From Nonomuraea terrae (GTDB taxonomy: Bacteria > Actinomycetota > Actinomycetes > Streptosporangiales > Streptosporangiaceae), in NCBI RefSeq assembly GCF_004348995.1, contig NZ_SMKQ01000012.1:1-64000 (forward strand): a DNA stretch of 64,000 nucleotides. Reading direction: 5' to 3'. Within the stretch, counting starts at the first letter, position 1; every line of letters starts with the position of its first letter. This document shows positions 17,142-24,987 of the stretch, in pieces. A program made the translations under genes and the position numbers. The notes beneath the pieces are model-generated. The model made no database searches, was not told the DNA's origin, and saw nothing but the letters and a program-made list of their open reading frames with translations.

Positions 17142-17564
17142 ATGGACGACTACGTCCCGGGACTGCTGCCACCAGATGAGAGTCTCGATGACGAGGAACT
17201 CGGCGAGGACGGCGACGGCCCGGGTTACCTGCCGGTGGATCGCCCGATCGGAAGCCTGGCCTGGGGGTTGACCGCTGACGAAGCTCGCACCCATGAACCC
17301 TTCAGTCAGAGATTTGCCCGCGAGGTTCCCGACATCGCGGCTGATGAGGTCGGTGACGGGATCGGTGACGCATCCGATACTGATGGTGAACTCATCGACG
17401 ACCAAGTTGGCAACTTGAGGGCGGGTCGGCTCGTCTGGGCCATCCAAGATGCCGGCGACCCGTCGTCGGATCTTCGAGCCGAGGACGTCGGCATCGATCG
17501 GGCGGGTGCTTCCGCGGAGGAGGCCGCGATTCATATCGTCTCCGACGACCCGTTCGAAGTGTAG
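17142..17564 (+). CDS. DUF5709-family protein
   Basis: This is a 140-residue, very acidic protein. The ATG at 17142 follows AAAGGAGACC. The pattern LLPPDESLDDEELGEDGDG, then GYLPVDRPIG, REVPDI, the Arg-rich RAGRLVWAI and AEDVGIDRAGASAEEAAIHI, is that of the actinobacterial DUF5709 family. These proteins are of unknown function and probably soluble. It precedes a molybdopterin oxidoreductase gene by 75 bp on the same strand and follows a regulon palindrome by 146 bp. It may be part of the stress response. Confidence 0.8.
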   Translation: MDDYVPGLLPPDESLDDEELGEDGDGPGYLPVDRPIGSLAWGLTADEARTHEPFSQRFAREVPDIAADEVGDGIGDASDTDGELIDDQVGNLRAGRLVWAIQDAGDPSSDLRAEDVGIDRAGASAEEAAIHIVSDDPFEV

Positions 17565-17639
17565 GAGCTCAGCGCAGGGTCGACCGGATCCGCCAGAACG
17601 ACACATGAGCTGTGGACCATCGCTCGCGAATGGGAGAAC

Positions 17640-18245
17640 ATGACGTCCGGCACCACCCGAGGATTCGTCGGGAAACGGCGGGATCGCGGCCAGGGTCTTC
17701 CACCGGGACAACACCTCACAGACGCATTCCCGGTGCTCTCGACTGGACCAACGCCACGAGTGAGCAGGAATGATTGGGAGCTCTTCATTCGCACGGGTCC
17801 CGACACATCGATGCGATGGACATGGCAGGACTTCATGGCACTGCCCATCAGCGCTATCGTCGCCGACATTCACTGCGTCACAAGCTGGTCAAAACTAGAA
17901 ACTCGATGGCGCGGAGTCTCGCTTGACGTCCTCCTGAAGGATGTACAAACAAGTGATCACTACGTGATGGCGCACTCCTACGGCGGTTACAGTACGAACC
18001 TCGCGCTGGACGATCTTCGCGGCGACAAGGCATGGATCGTCTTCGAACACGATGGTGTTGAACTCACTGCTGAACATGGCGGACCGGCGCGACTTCTCGT
18101 ACCGCATCTCTACTTCTGGAAGAGCGCGAAGTGGATTCATGGATTCGTTACGCAGGAGCGCAATATGCCCGGACTTTGGGAGCGTAACGGCTACCACCTG
18201 CACGCTGACCCATGGCGAGAGGAGCGGTACTCCCGTTGGTCGTAG
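17640..18245 (+). CDS. sulfite-oxidase-like molybdopterin oxidoreductase, copy 1 (orphan)
   Basis: This 201-residue protein has the compact Mo-cofactor fold of the sulfite oxidase/MsrP superfamily. LPPGQHLTDAFPVLSTGPTP opens the domain. DIHCVTSWSKLE carries Cys79, the expected molybdenum ligand. LLVPHLYFWKSAKWIHGF and DPWREERY close it. There is no Tat signal, so it is cytoplasmic. Unlike the other two copies, no flavin reductase or DUF6510 gene follows, so its electron donor must act in trans. Base composition looks slightly less GC-biased than copy 3. Substrate is unproven; methionine sulfoxide or another S-/N-oxide is inferred from context. Confidence 0.85.
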   Translation: MTSGTTRGFVGKRRDRGQGLPPGQHLTDAFPVLSTGPTPRVSRNDWELFIRTGPDTSMRWTWQDFMALPISAIVADIHCVTSWSKLETRWRGVSLDVLLKDVQTSDHYVMAHSYGGYSTNLALDDLRGDKAWIVFEHDGVELTAEHGGPARLLVPHLYFWKSAKWIHGFVTQERNMPGLWERNGYHLHADPWREERYSRWS

Positions 18246-18451
18246 AAATCACCGCCGCCATCAGAGGTGGCACTGTTACACACCCTCCAGCGATACGGCG
18301 GTAGCAGATGAACGGACACCTCGATGGGAACTCCCTCGCCGGCCGCTTCACCTGCGAAGTCCGCCACGGAAGGTCTTACTGATGCTCAACAAGCATCCGG
18401 CCTCCGACCGATCAGCTTGTGAACTACCGGCCCGACGAGAGGATCAAGCAC

Positions 18452-18730
18452 ATGGACGAAGGCTGGGATCAGGAGCTCGACACGCTGGTGAGGACGATCC
18501 CGGAGGGCTGGTCACGTGCGGAGATAGCTGGACAAGCTTGGGGCGTTACGCGTACTACGCACGCAGGAGGCAAGGTGATCTCGCTTAATGCGGAGCGACT
18601 CAGTGACACCGAGCAACTCGGGGCAAACGTGTGGATCACCTCTGAAGGGCTGGTCCTCAGGCCGTGTGAGGTGCCAGCAGAAAAGGTCATGCGGTTCCTT
18701 CGTGCTGCGGCGAAGGTGTACACCGATTAG
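18452..18730 (+). CDS. small hypothetical protein
   Basis: This is a 92-residue soluble protein starting at an ATG behind GAGAGGA. WDQELDTLVRTIPEGWSRAE and GVTRTTHAGGKVISLNAER, then QLGANVWITSEGLVLRPCEV, suggest a small alpha/beta fold. I do not recognise the family. It stands between the orphan molybdopterin oxidoreductase and the TetR gene (convergent). No regulon palindrome was found directly upstream. Gene status is supported by the start signal and good codon usage. Confidence 0.6.
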   Translation: MDEGWDQELDTLVRTIPEGWSRAEIAGQAWGVTRTTHAGGKVISLNAERLSDTEQLGANVWITSEGLVLRPCEVPAEKVMRFLRAAAKVYTD

Positions 18731-18754
18731 GCGACTGGGTCCCCCGAGTGGCCG

Positions 18755-19399
18755 CTACGATGCCGCGTCCCGCTTGCCGCTCAGCATGTGCAGGTGCGCT
18801 ATGGCCATGTCGATTGCGGAAGCCATTCGTGTGACGTCGCGGGATGCTTGCGCTATCAGGTAGCCACCCTGTACGGCTGCCAAGAGACCTGTGGCGAGTT
18901 GTGCAACGTCGGCTTCCTGCGGAAGGATGCCCGCCTTCTGAAACCGCCGGAGGAGATCTTCAAAGAGTTCCTGCCACGCCGCAAACAGGTCGTCGAGCTT
19001 CTTGCGCGCGATCTCGTCCTGATCAGAAACCTCGTTGGCCAGCGAACCCAATGGGCACCCGTACCTGCCCTCGTGCAGGGCGTTGTTCTCGACGAGGGCA
19101 TCCCGCCAACGCCGCAGGCCTGTGAACGTCATCACCTTGTTCAGGCGTTCCCGTTCAACGGCGATCGTGCGCTCCCCCACAAACTCGATGACCGCCCGCA
19201 CCAGCGCTTGCTTGTCTTCGAAGTGTCGGTACAGCTGGGATTTGCTGACGTTGCTCGCAACGACGACGTCGTCGAGGGTCGTGCCCCCGACACCTCGTAC
19301 GCGCATCAGGTCGGCTGCCGTAGCGATGATTCGAGACCTCGTCTTCGCACCACGCGCCGTCAACCGCGCGACCGCAGTCTCGCTCGACCCCTCCTCCAC
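18755..19399 (-). CDS. TetR/AcrR-family repressor, regulon regulator A
   Basis: This 214-residue protein has an N-terminal HTH at residues 15-65 (ARGAKTRSRIIATAADLMRV, then VSKSQLYRHFEDKQALVRAV). The C-terminal ligand domain contains GLRRWRDALVENNA and RYGCPLGSLANEV. It is closely related to the regulator at 39471-40100 throughout. The single conserved cysteine in YGC(P/A)LGS could be a redox sensor, but that is inference. A palindrome lies 25 bp upstream, implying autorepression. It is the likely reader of the 16-bp palindrome across the island. Confidence 0.92.
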   Translation of the reverse strand: MEEGSSETAVARLTARGAKTRSRIIATAADLMRVRGVGGTTLDDVVVASNVSKSQLYRHFEDKQALVRAVIEFVGERTIAVERERLNKVMTFTGLRRWRDALVENNALHEGRYGCPLGSLANEVSDQDEIARKKLDDLFAAWQELFEDLLRRFQKAGILPQEADVAQLATGLLAAVQGGYLIAQASRDVTRMASAIDMAIAHLHMLSGKRDAAS

Positions 19400-19424
19400 A
19401 GTGTCATGCTACTGAAAGTTCTGG

Positions 19425-19440
19425 TGTACGAATCAGTCCA
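19425..19440. promoter_or_regulatory. regulon palindrome (TetR operator candidate), site 7
   Basis: TGTACGAATCAGTCCA, with one arm mismatch, lies 25 bp upstream of TetR regulator A. That position would block its promoter. Confidence 0.62.
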
Positions 19441-19441
19441 G

Positions 19442-19771
19442 TCATCGGTACCGGCCGTTGTAGCGGACTCCGCTCCGGGTATCAGTGAAGCTGACACCGA
19501 CCGGCACTCCGGCCTCGACGATCCACTGGACCATGTACGTCGCCCGGTACGTCGGCGGCCAGAATGATGCGAAGGTCCCGTCATCGACGACAGACCACTC
19601 GCCAGCTGATGACAGACCCCTGTCGACGTAGGTCGTTCGCCCCTCCGCCGTGAACGTTTGAGTTGCACCGTCGGAGAACACGAACTGTGACGAGGTCAGG
19701 GCGGCGATCATGTCCACCGCATCGACCGGCTGGCCATCGGCAACGTTCCCATGGGAGGGAATGCAGTCCAT
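19442..19771 (-). CDS. hypothetical protein under the regulon palindrome
   Basis: This is a 109-residue protein from an ATG with GGAGAG upstream. FSDGATQTFTAEGRTTYVD, SAGEWSVVDDGTFASFWPP and YMVQWIVEAGVPVGVSFTD indicate a small all-beta, lipocalin-like or lysozyme-inhibitor-like fold. The family was not recognised. A near-perfect palindrome sits 73 bp upstream, and its stop lies next to the TetR A operator. It is a candidate new member of the stress regulon. Confidence 0.65.
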   Translation of the reverse strand: MDCIPSHGNVADGQPVDAVDMIAALTSSQFVFSDGATQTFTAEGRTTYVDRGLSSAGEWSVVDDGTFASFWPPTYRATYMVQWIVEAGVPVGVSFTDTRSGVRYNGRYR

Positions 19772-19844
19772 CGAACTCTCCTGACATCGGGCACGACACG
19801 GGCTAAGGGGCAACACGGGGCCACTCGGTTACGCCGACCAAATA

Positions 19845-19860
19845 CGGACGATATCGTCCA
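19845..19860. promoter_or_regulatory. regulon palindrome (TetR operator candidate), site 8
   Basis: CGGACGATATCGTCCA contains a perfect 14-bp palindrome GGACGATATCGTCC. It lies 73 bp upstream of the minus-strand hypothetical gene at 19442-19771. Confidence 0.78.
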
Positions 19861-19925
19861 CTATATGCCTCCGAAGAGGCGTCGACCCGGACAACCAGCG
19901 CATGACGAGGCTCCCCCTCGGTGGC

Positions 19926-19979
19926 GTCAAGCGCTCGAACCATACGATGCTTGCCGAAGAAACCACGGCAGCCTACGTT
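19926..19979 (-). pseudogene. possible N-terminal stub of another molybdopterin oxidoreductase
   Basis: Leftward translation gives GCRGFFGKHRMVRALD, resembling the first residues of the oxidoreductases (SRGFFGHHDPRA, TRGFVGKRRDRG). A palindrome lies directly upstream. The rest of the gene is absent. The match is only about six strong residues, so it is suggestive. Confidence 0.38.
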
Positions 19980-19994
19980 GGACGCAATAGTCCG
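19979..19994. promoter_or_regulatory. regulon palindrome (TetR operator candidate), site 9
   Basis: TGGACGCAATAGTCCG matches the consensus but for the last base. It is upstream of the molybdopterin-oxidoreductase stub on the minus strand. No intact gene is served. Confidence 0.65.
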
Positions 19995-20268
19995 TTTTGT
20001 AACACGGGCGCAAGCGCTGGAAAGGTGTGGATGGCGGGAGTGTCGCTGCCGGCCGGCCCAGCAGCCCGTTCTCCCAACCAGCTCCATGCCCTCGGCACGG
20101 ACCTAATCGACCAGCCGGGCCACCCACCCCCGATCCGTCGACTCGTTCGGCTTCTTGCGCGCCGCTGCGGCGTCCTCCAGGTCGATCCCCATCGATGCCT
20201 GGATCACAGTACTCATCAGGTGTGCATCGCTGTGGAGGAGTGCACACCCTGTGACGCTCATGGTGCCT

Positions 20269-20604
20269 CTAGGAGCCGCTGATGTAGTCGGCGAGCCGAC
20301 GCTCGAGCTCGGCCTTCGGGTGAGCGCCGAGGATCGTCTTCGCCAGGCTGCCGTTGTGGAACACCGCGATGGTGGGGATGGCCATGACGTTGTAGCGTGC
20401 GGCGGTCTTCGGGTTCTCGTCGACGTTGAGCTTGGCGACGGTGAGTTTGCCCGCGTGCTCGGCGGCGATCTCATCCAGGATCGGCGAGATGATCCGGCAC
20501 GGGCCGCACCACGCAGCCCAGAAGTCGACGACGACAGGGAGATCTGCCGCCAACACCACCTTCTCGAACGAATCGTCGGTCACCGTGATCACCTGCGTTT
20601 CCAT
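20269..20604 (-). CDS. trxA: thioredoxin
   Basis: This is a 111-residue classical thioredoxin. VVVDFWAAWCGPCRIISPIL holds the WCGPC redox site near residue 33. KLNVDENPKTAARYNVMAIP contains the cis-proline, and TIAVFHNGSL follows. Thioredoxin recycles MsrA and MsrB, so its presence beside several Msr and molybdopterin-oxidoreductase genes fits a repair island. Length and motifs are complete. No canonical regulon palindrome precedes it; a similar pair of arms with a longer spacer lies at 20744-20761. Confidence 0.95.
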   Translation of the reverse strand: METQVITVTDDSFEKVVLAADLPVVVDFWAAWCGPCRIISPILDEIAAEHAGKLTVAKLNVDENPKTAARYNVMAIPTIAVFHNGSLAKTILGAHPKAELERRLADYISGS

Positions 20605-21146
20605 CAGGGTCTCTCCTCCGTTTCGGCCTTGGACATCTGCGGTGCGCAGAACCTCTACCTCGCTCGAATCTCACCGAGACGACACCTGACGTTCGAGCGT
20701 GGCAGCGGGATCCGCGTCACCCGCCTAGTTGGTGGCTGCGAGCTTGGACGGTCTTTCGTCCTGCGCCCCTTTCGTTGGCCGGGCTATGGATGCACCGCAT
20801 CGCCGACAAAACCACGCACGCCAGGGTCACGCCTTGCCGCTGGTCAACGCGAATGCCTGTCTCAGCCGTGTGCGGGATGAACGTCAGCGACTCTTCTAGG
20901 TAGAGCTGGATCTGCTCGGCGTCTGCTGCCCGAGTGCGAGTCGATACCGGCACTGTTGCTGTGACGCCGACTGATTGCTCGTCCGTCGTCGCGGTTGGTG
21001 GCAAGCAGAGCAACTGATGGATAACCCGAAGCAGAGGTCGGAACGGGTGGCTTGGATGTGGAAGAGCAGATCACCAGGAGGATCGCCTGGGCGAGGTTTT
21101 GGAGGTTCGCCTGTCGCATGTGCTGTTCGATCATCGGCGTGGTCGG
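20605..21146. other. gene-poor stretch between thioredoxin and DUF427 genes
   Basis: Six-frame reading shows only short frames without recognised motifs. TGGACG and CGTCCT arms at 20744-20761 are separated by six bases instead of the four of the consensus. It may be debris of former genes. Confidence 0.4.
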
Positions 21147-21452
21147 TCAGACCTCGATCCGAACCTGGCGCCCATCGAAAGCGACATAGCCACTGAAGTC
21201 GCGGCCAACACGAGCCGCCGCCGACTTGTTGACGTCCGGATAGGACCAAGCCCCGTCATTGAGCACCGTCTCGCCAACCAGGACGTCGTGATACTGCGCC
21301 CTTCCCTTCCAGGGACAGGTGTAGGGCGTTGCGCTGTCGCGGAGCACGCCGGCCACAACTGAGTCCGGCGGGAAGTAGACATTCCCCTCCATCATGACTA
21401 CCGCCTCGTTGGCGGCCTCGGCCACGACGGTCTCCCCTGCCACTGCCTTCAT
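21147..21452 (-). CDS. DUF427-domain protein
   Basis: This is a 101-residue protein from an ATG preceded by GAGGGGAAACGG. VYFPPDSV, TPYTCPWKGRAQYHDV and DGAWSYPDVNKSAA, then GRDFSGYVAFDGRQVRIEV, are the signature of the small beta-fold DUF427 family. Biochemical function is unknown. It follows the molybdopterin-oxidoreductase operon on the same strand after 268 bp without a recognised gene. Confidence 0.9.
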   Translation of the reverse strand: MKAVAGETVVAEAANEAVVMMEGNVYFPPDSVVAGVLRDSATPYTCPWKGRAQYHDVLVGETVLNDGAWSYPDVNKSAAARVGRDFSGYVAFDGRQVRIEV

Positions 21453-21720
21453 TCCGTTTCCCCTCATCGATCCATTCGCCCGCGTGACCGGCCGAGCGGA
21501 CATCAGAAAGCACCCACCCGGGACCCCTCGATGGCCTCTCCAAGTCGAGACCATCGCCGGAGGCGACAGGCCGTAGCCGGGCGCTCGAGTCACTGCAGTC
21601 AGAGTCACTTGCGCGTTCGACCTGACGTTGGTGTCGGAAAGGGCTCTCCTTCTTACCCGCGTCTTGAGAATGCGCAGCCGGACGGATGAGCTCATCGCGT
21701 TGGCCGGCCGGCAGTCCCGA

Positions 21721-22041
21721 TTAGACCGGACCTGGGGTGCGCGGAAACAACCACGAGCTGGAGCCCGAGATGTCGAGCCATGTGCCCCGTGGTGTGCGGG
21801 CCACTCGGGCGACCATCGCCTCACACTCGCGACAGCGCAGCACGGTTCCCGGTCCGCCCAGATAAGCCTGCAGCTGTCCGAATGCTTGTGTGGCGCCGCA
21901 GCTGCAGCAGCGGACAGTGACGGTGGTCGGGTCGCTCGCGAGGAGCCCGGCGAACTCGCCGGCAGCGGCGTTGCCGTCCAAGACTCCGCCTGAGTCAGCG
22001 CCGCCATCGGACACGGCCGGGGTCGAGAGATCCGAGGTCAT
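21721..22041 (-). CDS. DUF6510-type zinc-ribbon protein, copy A
   Basis: This is a 106-residue protein. CCSCGATQAF around residues 45-50 and LRCRECEAMVARV about 25 residues later form two CxxC knuckles, a likely zinc or iron site. It ends with WLDISGSSSW. Its ATG overlaps the stop of the flavin reductase gene by four bases, and the same gene order recurs at 34770-35048, so it belongs to the oxidoreductase cassette. It could shuttle electrons if the knuckles bind iron, or be a zinc-stabilised adaptor. Function is not established. The DUF number is from memory. Confidence 0.8.
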   Translation of the reverse strand: MTSDLSTPAVSDGGADSGGVLDGNAAAGEFAGLLASDPTTVTVRCCSCGATQAFGQLQAYLGGPGTVLRCRECEAMVARVARTPRGTWLDISGSSSWLFPRTPGPV

Positions 22042-22859
22042 CGATCAACTCCTGTGGGTCCGAATCGTTCCGTACGTAGGCGATCGTCGGGGTATCCCGC
22101 CTCGTGGAGCAGGCCTGTGGCGTGGTCGACGAAGCCAGAGGGGCCGCACACGTAGACCCGGGCCGCCAAGGGCTCCGGCCACGCAGACGGAGGTTGGATG
22201 TCCTCGACCGCGAGGTGTGAGGCGGGACGGAGGTGCCCGTCGGGGACCTTGCGCGTGTAGACGAGGCGCACTTCGGCGGACCCTCGCGCGGACAGATCGG
22301 CCGACATCTCTTCCAGTTCAGGCCCGTACATGAGGTCGCGAGGGCCGCGAAGCGAATACACGAGCATCGTCGGCGTCGCATCCCCCGCTCGCTTCCGGGC
22401 TCGCAGCATGGTGACCAGCGGCACCACCCCTGATCCGCCGGCGATCAGGAGTACCGGGCCGTCCCCGATGGATGGGTCCCCCGGCTCCCAGACGAACCAT
22501 CCACCGATGGGCCCGCGTACGTCGAGTTCGTCACCGATCTCCATGCTCTCCACCAGGTACGGCGAGACCTCGCCATGGGGTAGGAGGTCGACGGTGACCG
22601 CGACGCGGTCGGGCGTGGCAGGCTCAGCCAACGAGTAGCTCCGTTGGGCCGAGTAGCCGTCTGCGGCTGTGAGACGTATGTCTACGTGCTGACCGGGCAG
22701 ATGTCCGGTCCAGCCGGGGACACGTAGAACAAGTGTCCGGGAATGCCAGGACTGCGAGTGCAGACCGATGAGCGTTGCCTTGCGCCAGTGATTCCCGGCT
22801 GACGGAGTCTCTTCTACGGAGCTGTCGGCCGGGTCGTCGGTCGTGTTCGTGTCAGTCAC
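22038..22859 (-). CDS. ferredoxin/flavin-type NAD(P)H oxidoreductase, copy A
   Basis: This 273-residue FNR-superfamily protein has an FAD-binding barrel with RTLVLRVPGWTGHLPGQHVD and the FAD motif QRSYSLA (near residue 75). The NAD(P)-binding half has LLIAGGSGVVPLVTMLRAR, VYSLRGPRDLMY and VYVCGPSGFVDHATGLL. No 2Fe-2S domain is fused. The gene overlaps the molybdopterin oxidoreductase by 8 bp (GTGACTGA) and the DUF6510 gene by 4 bp, so the three are translationally coupled. It is the obvious NAD(P)H-to-molybdoenzyme electron source, directly or through DUF6510. Confidence 0.92.
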   Translation of the reverse strand: MTDTNTTDDPADSSVEETPSAGNHWRKATLIGLHSQSWHSRTLVLRVPGWTGHLPGQHVDIRLTAADGYSAQRSYSLAEPATPDRVAVTVDLLPHGEVSPYLVESMEIGDELDVRGPIGGWFVWEPGDPSIGDGPVLLIAGGSGVVPLVTMLRARKRAGDATPTMLVYSLRGPRDLMYGPELEEMSADLSARGSAEVRLVYTRKVPDGHLRPASHLAVEDIQPPSAWPEPLAARVYVCGPSGFVDHATGLLHEAGYPDDRLRTERFGPTGVDR

Positions 22860-23451
22860 CGGCGTAACGCTCCTCGCGCCACGGGTTCCCGTAGTGGTGG
22901 TAGCCGAAGCTTTCCCAGAAGCCCGGCTCGTCGAAGCGCTGCATCGTGATGCCGTTCACCCACTTCGCGGACTTCCAGAAGTAGAGATGCGGCACCAGTA
23001 GCCTGGCCGGACCACCGTGCTCGACGTGAAGCGGCTCTCCCTCGTACTCGTACACGATCCAGGCCTTGCCCCCCACCAGGTCCTCCAACGGGAGGTTCGT
23101 GGTGTAGCCCTCGTACGAATGCACCATCGCGTATTCGTTGTTGGTTGCGATGTCCTCGAAGAAGGTGTCGAGCGACACGCCCCGCCACTGGGTCCCGAGT
23201 TTCGTCCACCGGGTCACGCAGTGGATATCAACGTTGATGTCCTCGGAGGGCAAGGCCCTCATCTCATCCCAGCTCCACCGCCTCGGATTGCCCATCTCAG
23301 GCGTGATGGTGAAGCTCCATACGTCCGTCGAGATCAGTTGCGTCGGCCCAGCCGTCAGCACGGGGAATCCGTGGGTCAGATGCTGGCCGGGCGGCAGATC
23401 GACGGCACGCGGATCGTGATGGCCGAAGAAGCCACGCGAGACTGTCACCAT
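22852..23451 (-). CDS. sulfite-oxidase-like molybdopterin oxidoreductase, copy 2
   Basis: This 199-residue protein uses the ATG behind GGAAGAGAG. VSRGFFGHHDPRAVDLPPGQ opens it, DIHCVTRWTKLGTQWRGVSL holds Cys78 as the presumed Mo ligand, and LLVPHLYFWKSAKWVNGI plus NPWREERYAGD close it. There is no signal peptide, in contrast to periplasmic MsrP. It is first gene of an overlapping operon with the flavin reductase and DUF6510 genes. A perfect regulon palindrome is 76 bp upstream. A cytosolic MsrP-like oxide reductase is inferred. Confidence 0.92.
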   Translation of the reverse strand: MVTVSRGFFGHHDPRAVDLPPGQHLTHGFPVLTAGPTQLISTDVWSFTITPEMGNPRRWSWDEMRALPSEDINVDIHCVTRWTKLGTQWRGVSLDTFFEDIATNNEYAMVHSYEGYTTNLPLEDLVGGKAWIVYEYEGEPLHVEHGGPARLLVPHLYFWKSAKWVNGITMQRFDEPGFWESFGYHHYGNPWREERYAGD

Positions 23452-23527
23452 GTGCTCTCTTCCAGACCCAACGGTCTCTAGTGGTGGGCGTCTCACGGTC
23501 GGGTCGAAGGGGGCAGCGACCTTGTAG

Positions 23528-23543
23528 TGGACGATTTCGTCCA
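23528..23543. promoter_or_regulatory. regulon palindrome (TetR operator candidate), site 10
   Basis: TGGACGATTTCGTCCA has perfect arms. It lies 76 bp upstream of the intact molybdopterin-oxidoreductase operon. Confidence 0.8.
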
Positions 23544-24119
23544 ACGTAAGGTTCCGCTGCAACTGGTGTCAACGCGCGCGCAGTACGTCGAGAGCTGCTG
23601 AACATCATCGTGCGCGACGCGGAGGCGGTCGGGCCGATCGTCGACCTTGAGGTTCAGGCCCGCATAACCGCGGTCGCGCAGCCGGCGCTGCAGGACGTCG
23701 ACGTTGAGCCCCGACGTAAGGCTCCGAGTGCACGCTCGGGCCACAGACGTTTCCCTCGCCCCGATCAACCACGAGGGGCCGTTGCGAGCGTATTGGATTG
23801 CGAAATTGGACTATATAGACCAGACTCCGGCAAGGCGACCGAGAGGGACAGGCCGTCGCCGTCAGCGGGCAATGTCGTGGTGCGACCAGGCGAACCGAGA
23901 AGGTGACCTCCATGGCTGATGGCAGATGTCCTGACGCTGTGCGATTCGGCGGCGACCTCGGACTGGCATCTGAACACCTTCAGGATTCGTTGGCCGCCCA
24001 TCGGGCGGCGACGCCGGGAGCGGCGCCCTCCGTCAGAAGCGCAGCCACATGCACCGGGCCTTGCTATCTAGATGCAGATCGTGTGAACGAGCAGAGCACC
24101 ATCCGACCCGAGGAGGAGC
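23544..24119. other. intergenic, mostly gene-free
   Basis: A minus-strand frame around 23600-23700 (VDVLQRRLRDRGYAGLNLKV) looks protein-like but has no recognised family or start signal. It could be a gene fragment. The palindrome at 23807-23822 lies here. Confidence 0.4.
23807..23822. promoter_or_regulatory. regulon palindrome (TetR operator candidate), site 11
   Basis: TGGACTATATAGACCA has one arm mismatch (GACC for GTCC) and a fully symmetric core. It is 297 bp before the uracil-DNA glycosylase gene, further than usual. Confidence 0.55.
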
Positions 24120-24707
24120 ATGTCATCAACAGCATCCGACCTTGAGCGTATCCGCTCCGAGATCACCGCGGATCCCGACAATGCCTGGGCTGCGGCGGCG
24201 AACTACCAGCCGATATACGTTGCCGACACCGCGGCACGCATAGCGATTGTGGGACAGGCGCCAGGACGCAAGGCACAGGAGTCAGGCATCCCGTGGAACG
24301 ACGCAAGTGGAGCCCGTCTCATCGACTGGCTGGGAGTCGACGAGACAACGTTCCGCGACCCATCACGCTTCGCTCTCCTGCCGATGGACTTCTACTACCC
24401 CGGCAAGGGGCGCCACGGTGACCTTCCTCCCCGCCGGGACTTCGCAGCCCGATGGCACCCGCGGATCCTCCAGGCGATGCCTCACATTAAGCTGACACTG
24501 CTCATCGGCAGCTATGCGCAACAGCACTACCTGGGCACTCGTGAGTCGCTCACGGCGACAGTTCGACGGTTCGCGGACCATCTCCCGGCAGTCCTGCCGC
24601 TGGTGCATCCGTCCCCGCTCAACTTTCGATGGCTCGCGAAGAACCCCTGGTATGAGACAGAGGTCCTCCCCCAGCTACGTCAGTGCGTGCGAGCGGCCCT
24701 GGCGTAA
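24120..24707 (+). CDS. uracil-DNA glycosylase family protein
   Basis: This 195-residue protein is preceded by GAGGAGGAGC. ARIAIVGQAPGRKAQESGIP near residue 40 holds the GQAPG motif of the UDG superfamily. LLIGSYAQQHYL and VLPLVHPSPLNFRWLAKNPW hold the second motif HPSPLN. The family removes uracil or damaged bases, or belongs to UDG-like proteins of unknown activity. No iron-sulfur cysteines of families 4/5 are visible. In a stress island it would repair oxidised or deaminated DNA. A palindrome lies well upstream. Confidence 0.87.
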   Translation: MSSTASDLERIRSEITADPDNAWAAAANYQPIYVADTAARIAIVGQAPGRKAQESGIPWNDASGARLIDWLGVDETTFRDPSRFALLPMDFYYPGKGRHGDLPPRRDFAARWHPRILQAMPHIKLTLLIGSYAQQHYLGTRESLTATVRRFADHLPAVLPLVHPSPLNFRWLAKNPWYETEVLPQLRQCVRAALA

Positions 24708-24987
24708 CAGGTGACCCAAGACCGCGAGTTCAACCGGGCTGTCTCGGACCTGTGCGGTCGAGAGCCGCCGAATGCTCGGCGGTCTTCAGGTAGCCCTGTG
24801 CGTGGCCGCGGATGCCGGAGGCGTCCAGTGCGGTCTCGTGAAACAGGATCGCCTCGGGCACCCGAGTCCAGCTCCCCGGTGACCGGGTGCCCGGGTGCCC
24901 GGCAGTCACACGAGCATGCAGGCGTACGACGCCACCAACAGCACGGCACAGAAGGCGCTCAAAACGCGCTGCCCAGGGCGGAGACGG

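Noticed and set aside
20103-20216. 37-residue minus-strand peptide containing GIDLEDAAAARKKPNES
   Set aside because: It looks protein-like but lacks a ribosome site. It may be a fragment, and I could not support it as a gene.
20744-20761. Additional regulon operator upstream of thioredoxin
   Set aside because: The arms TGGACG and CGTCCT are present but separated by six bases rather than four, which changes the half-site phase. The distance to the gene is also larger than usual.
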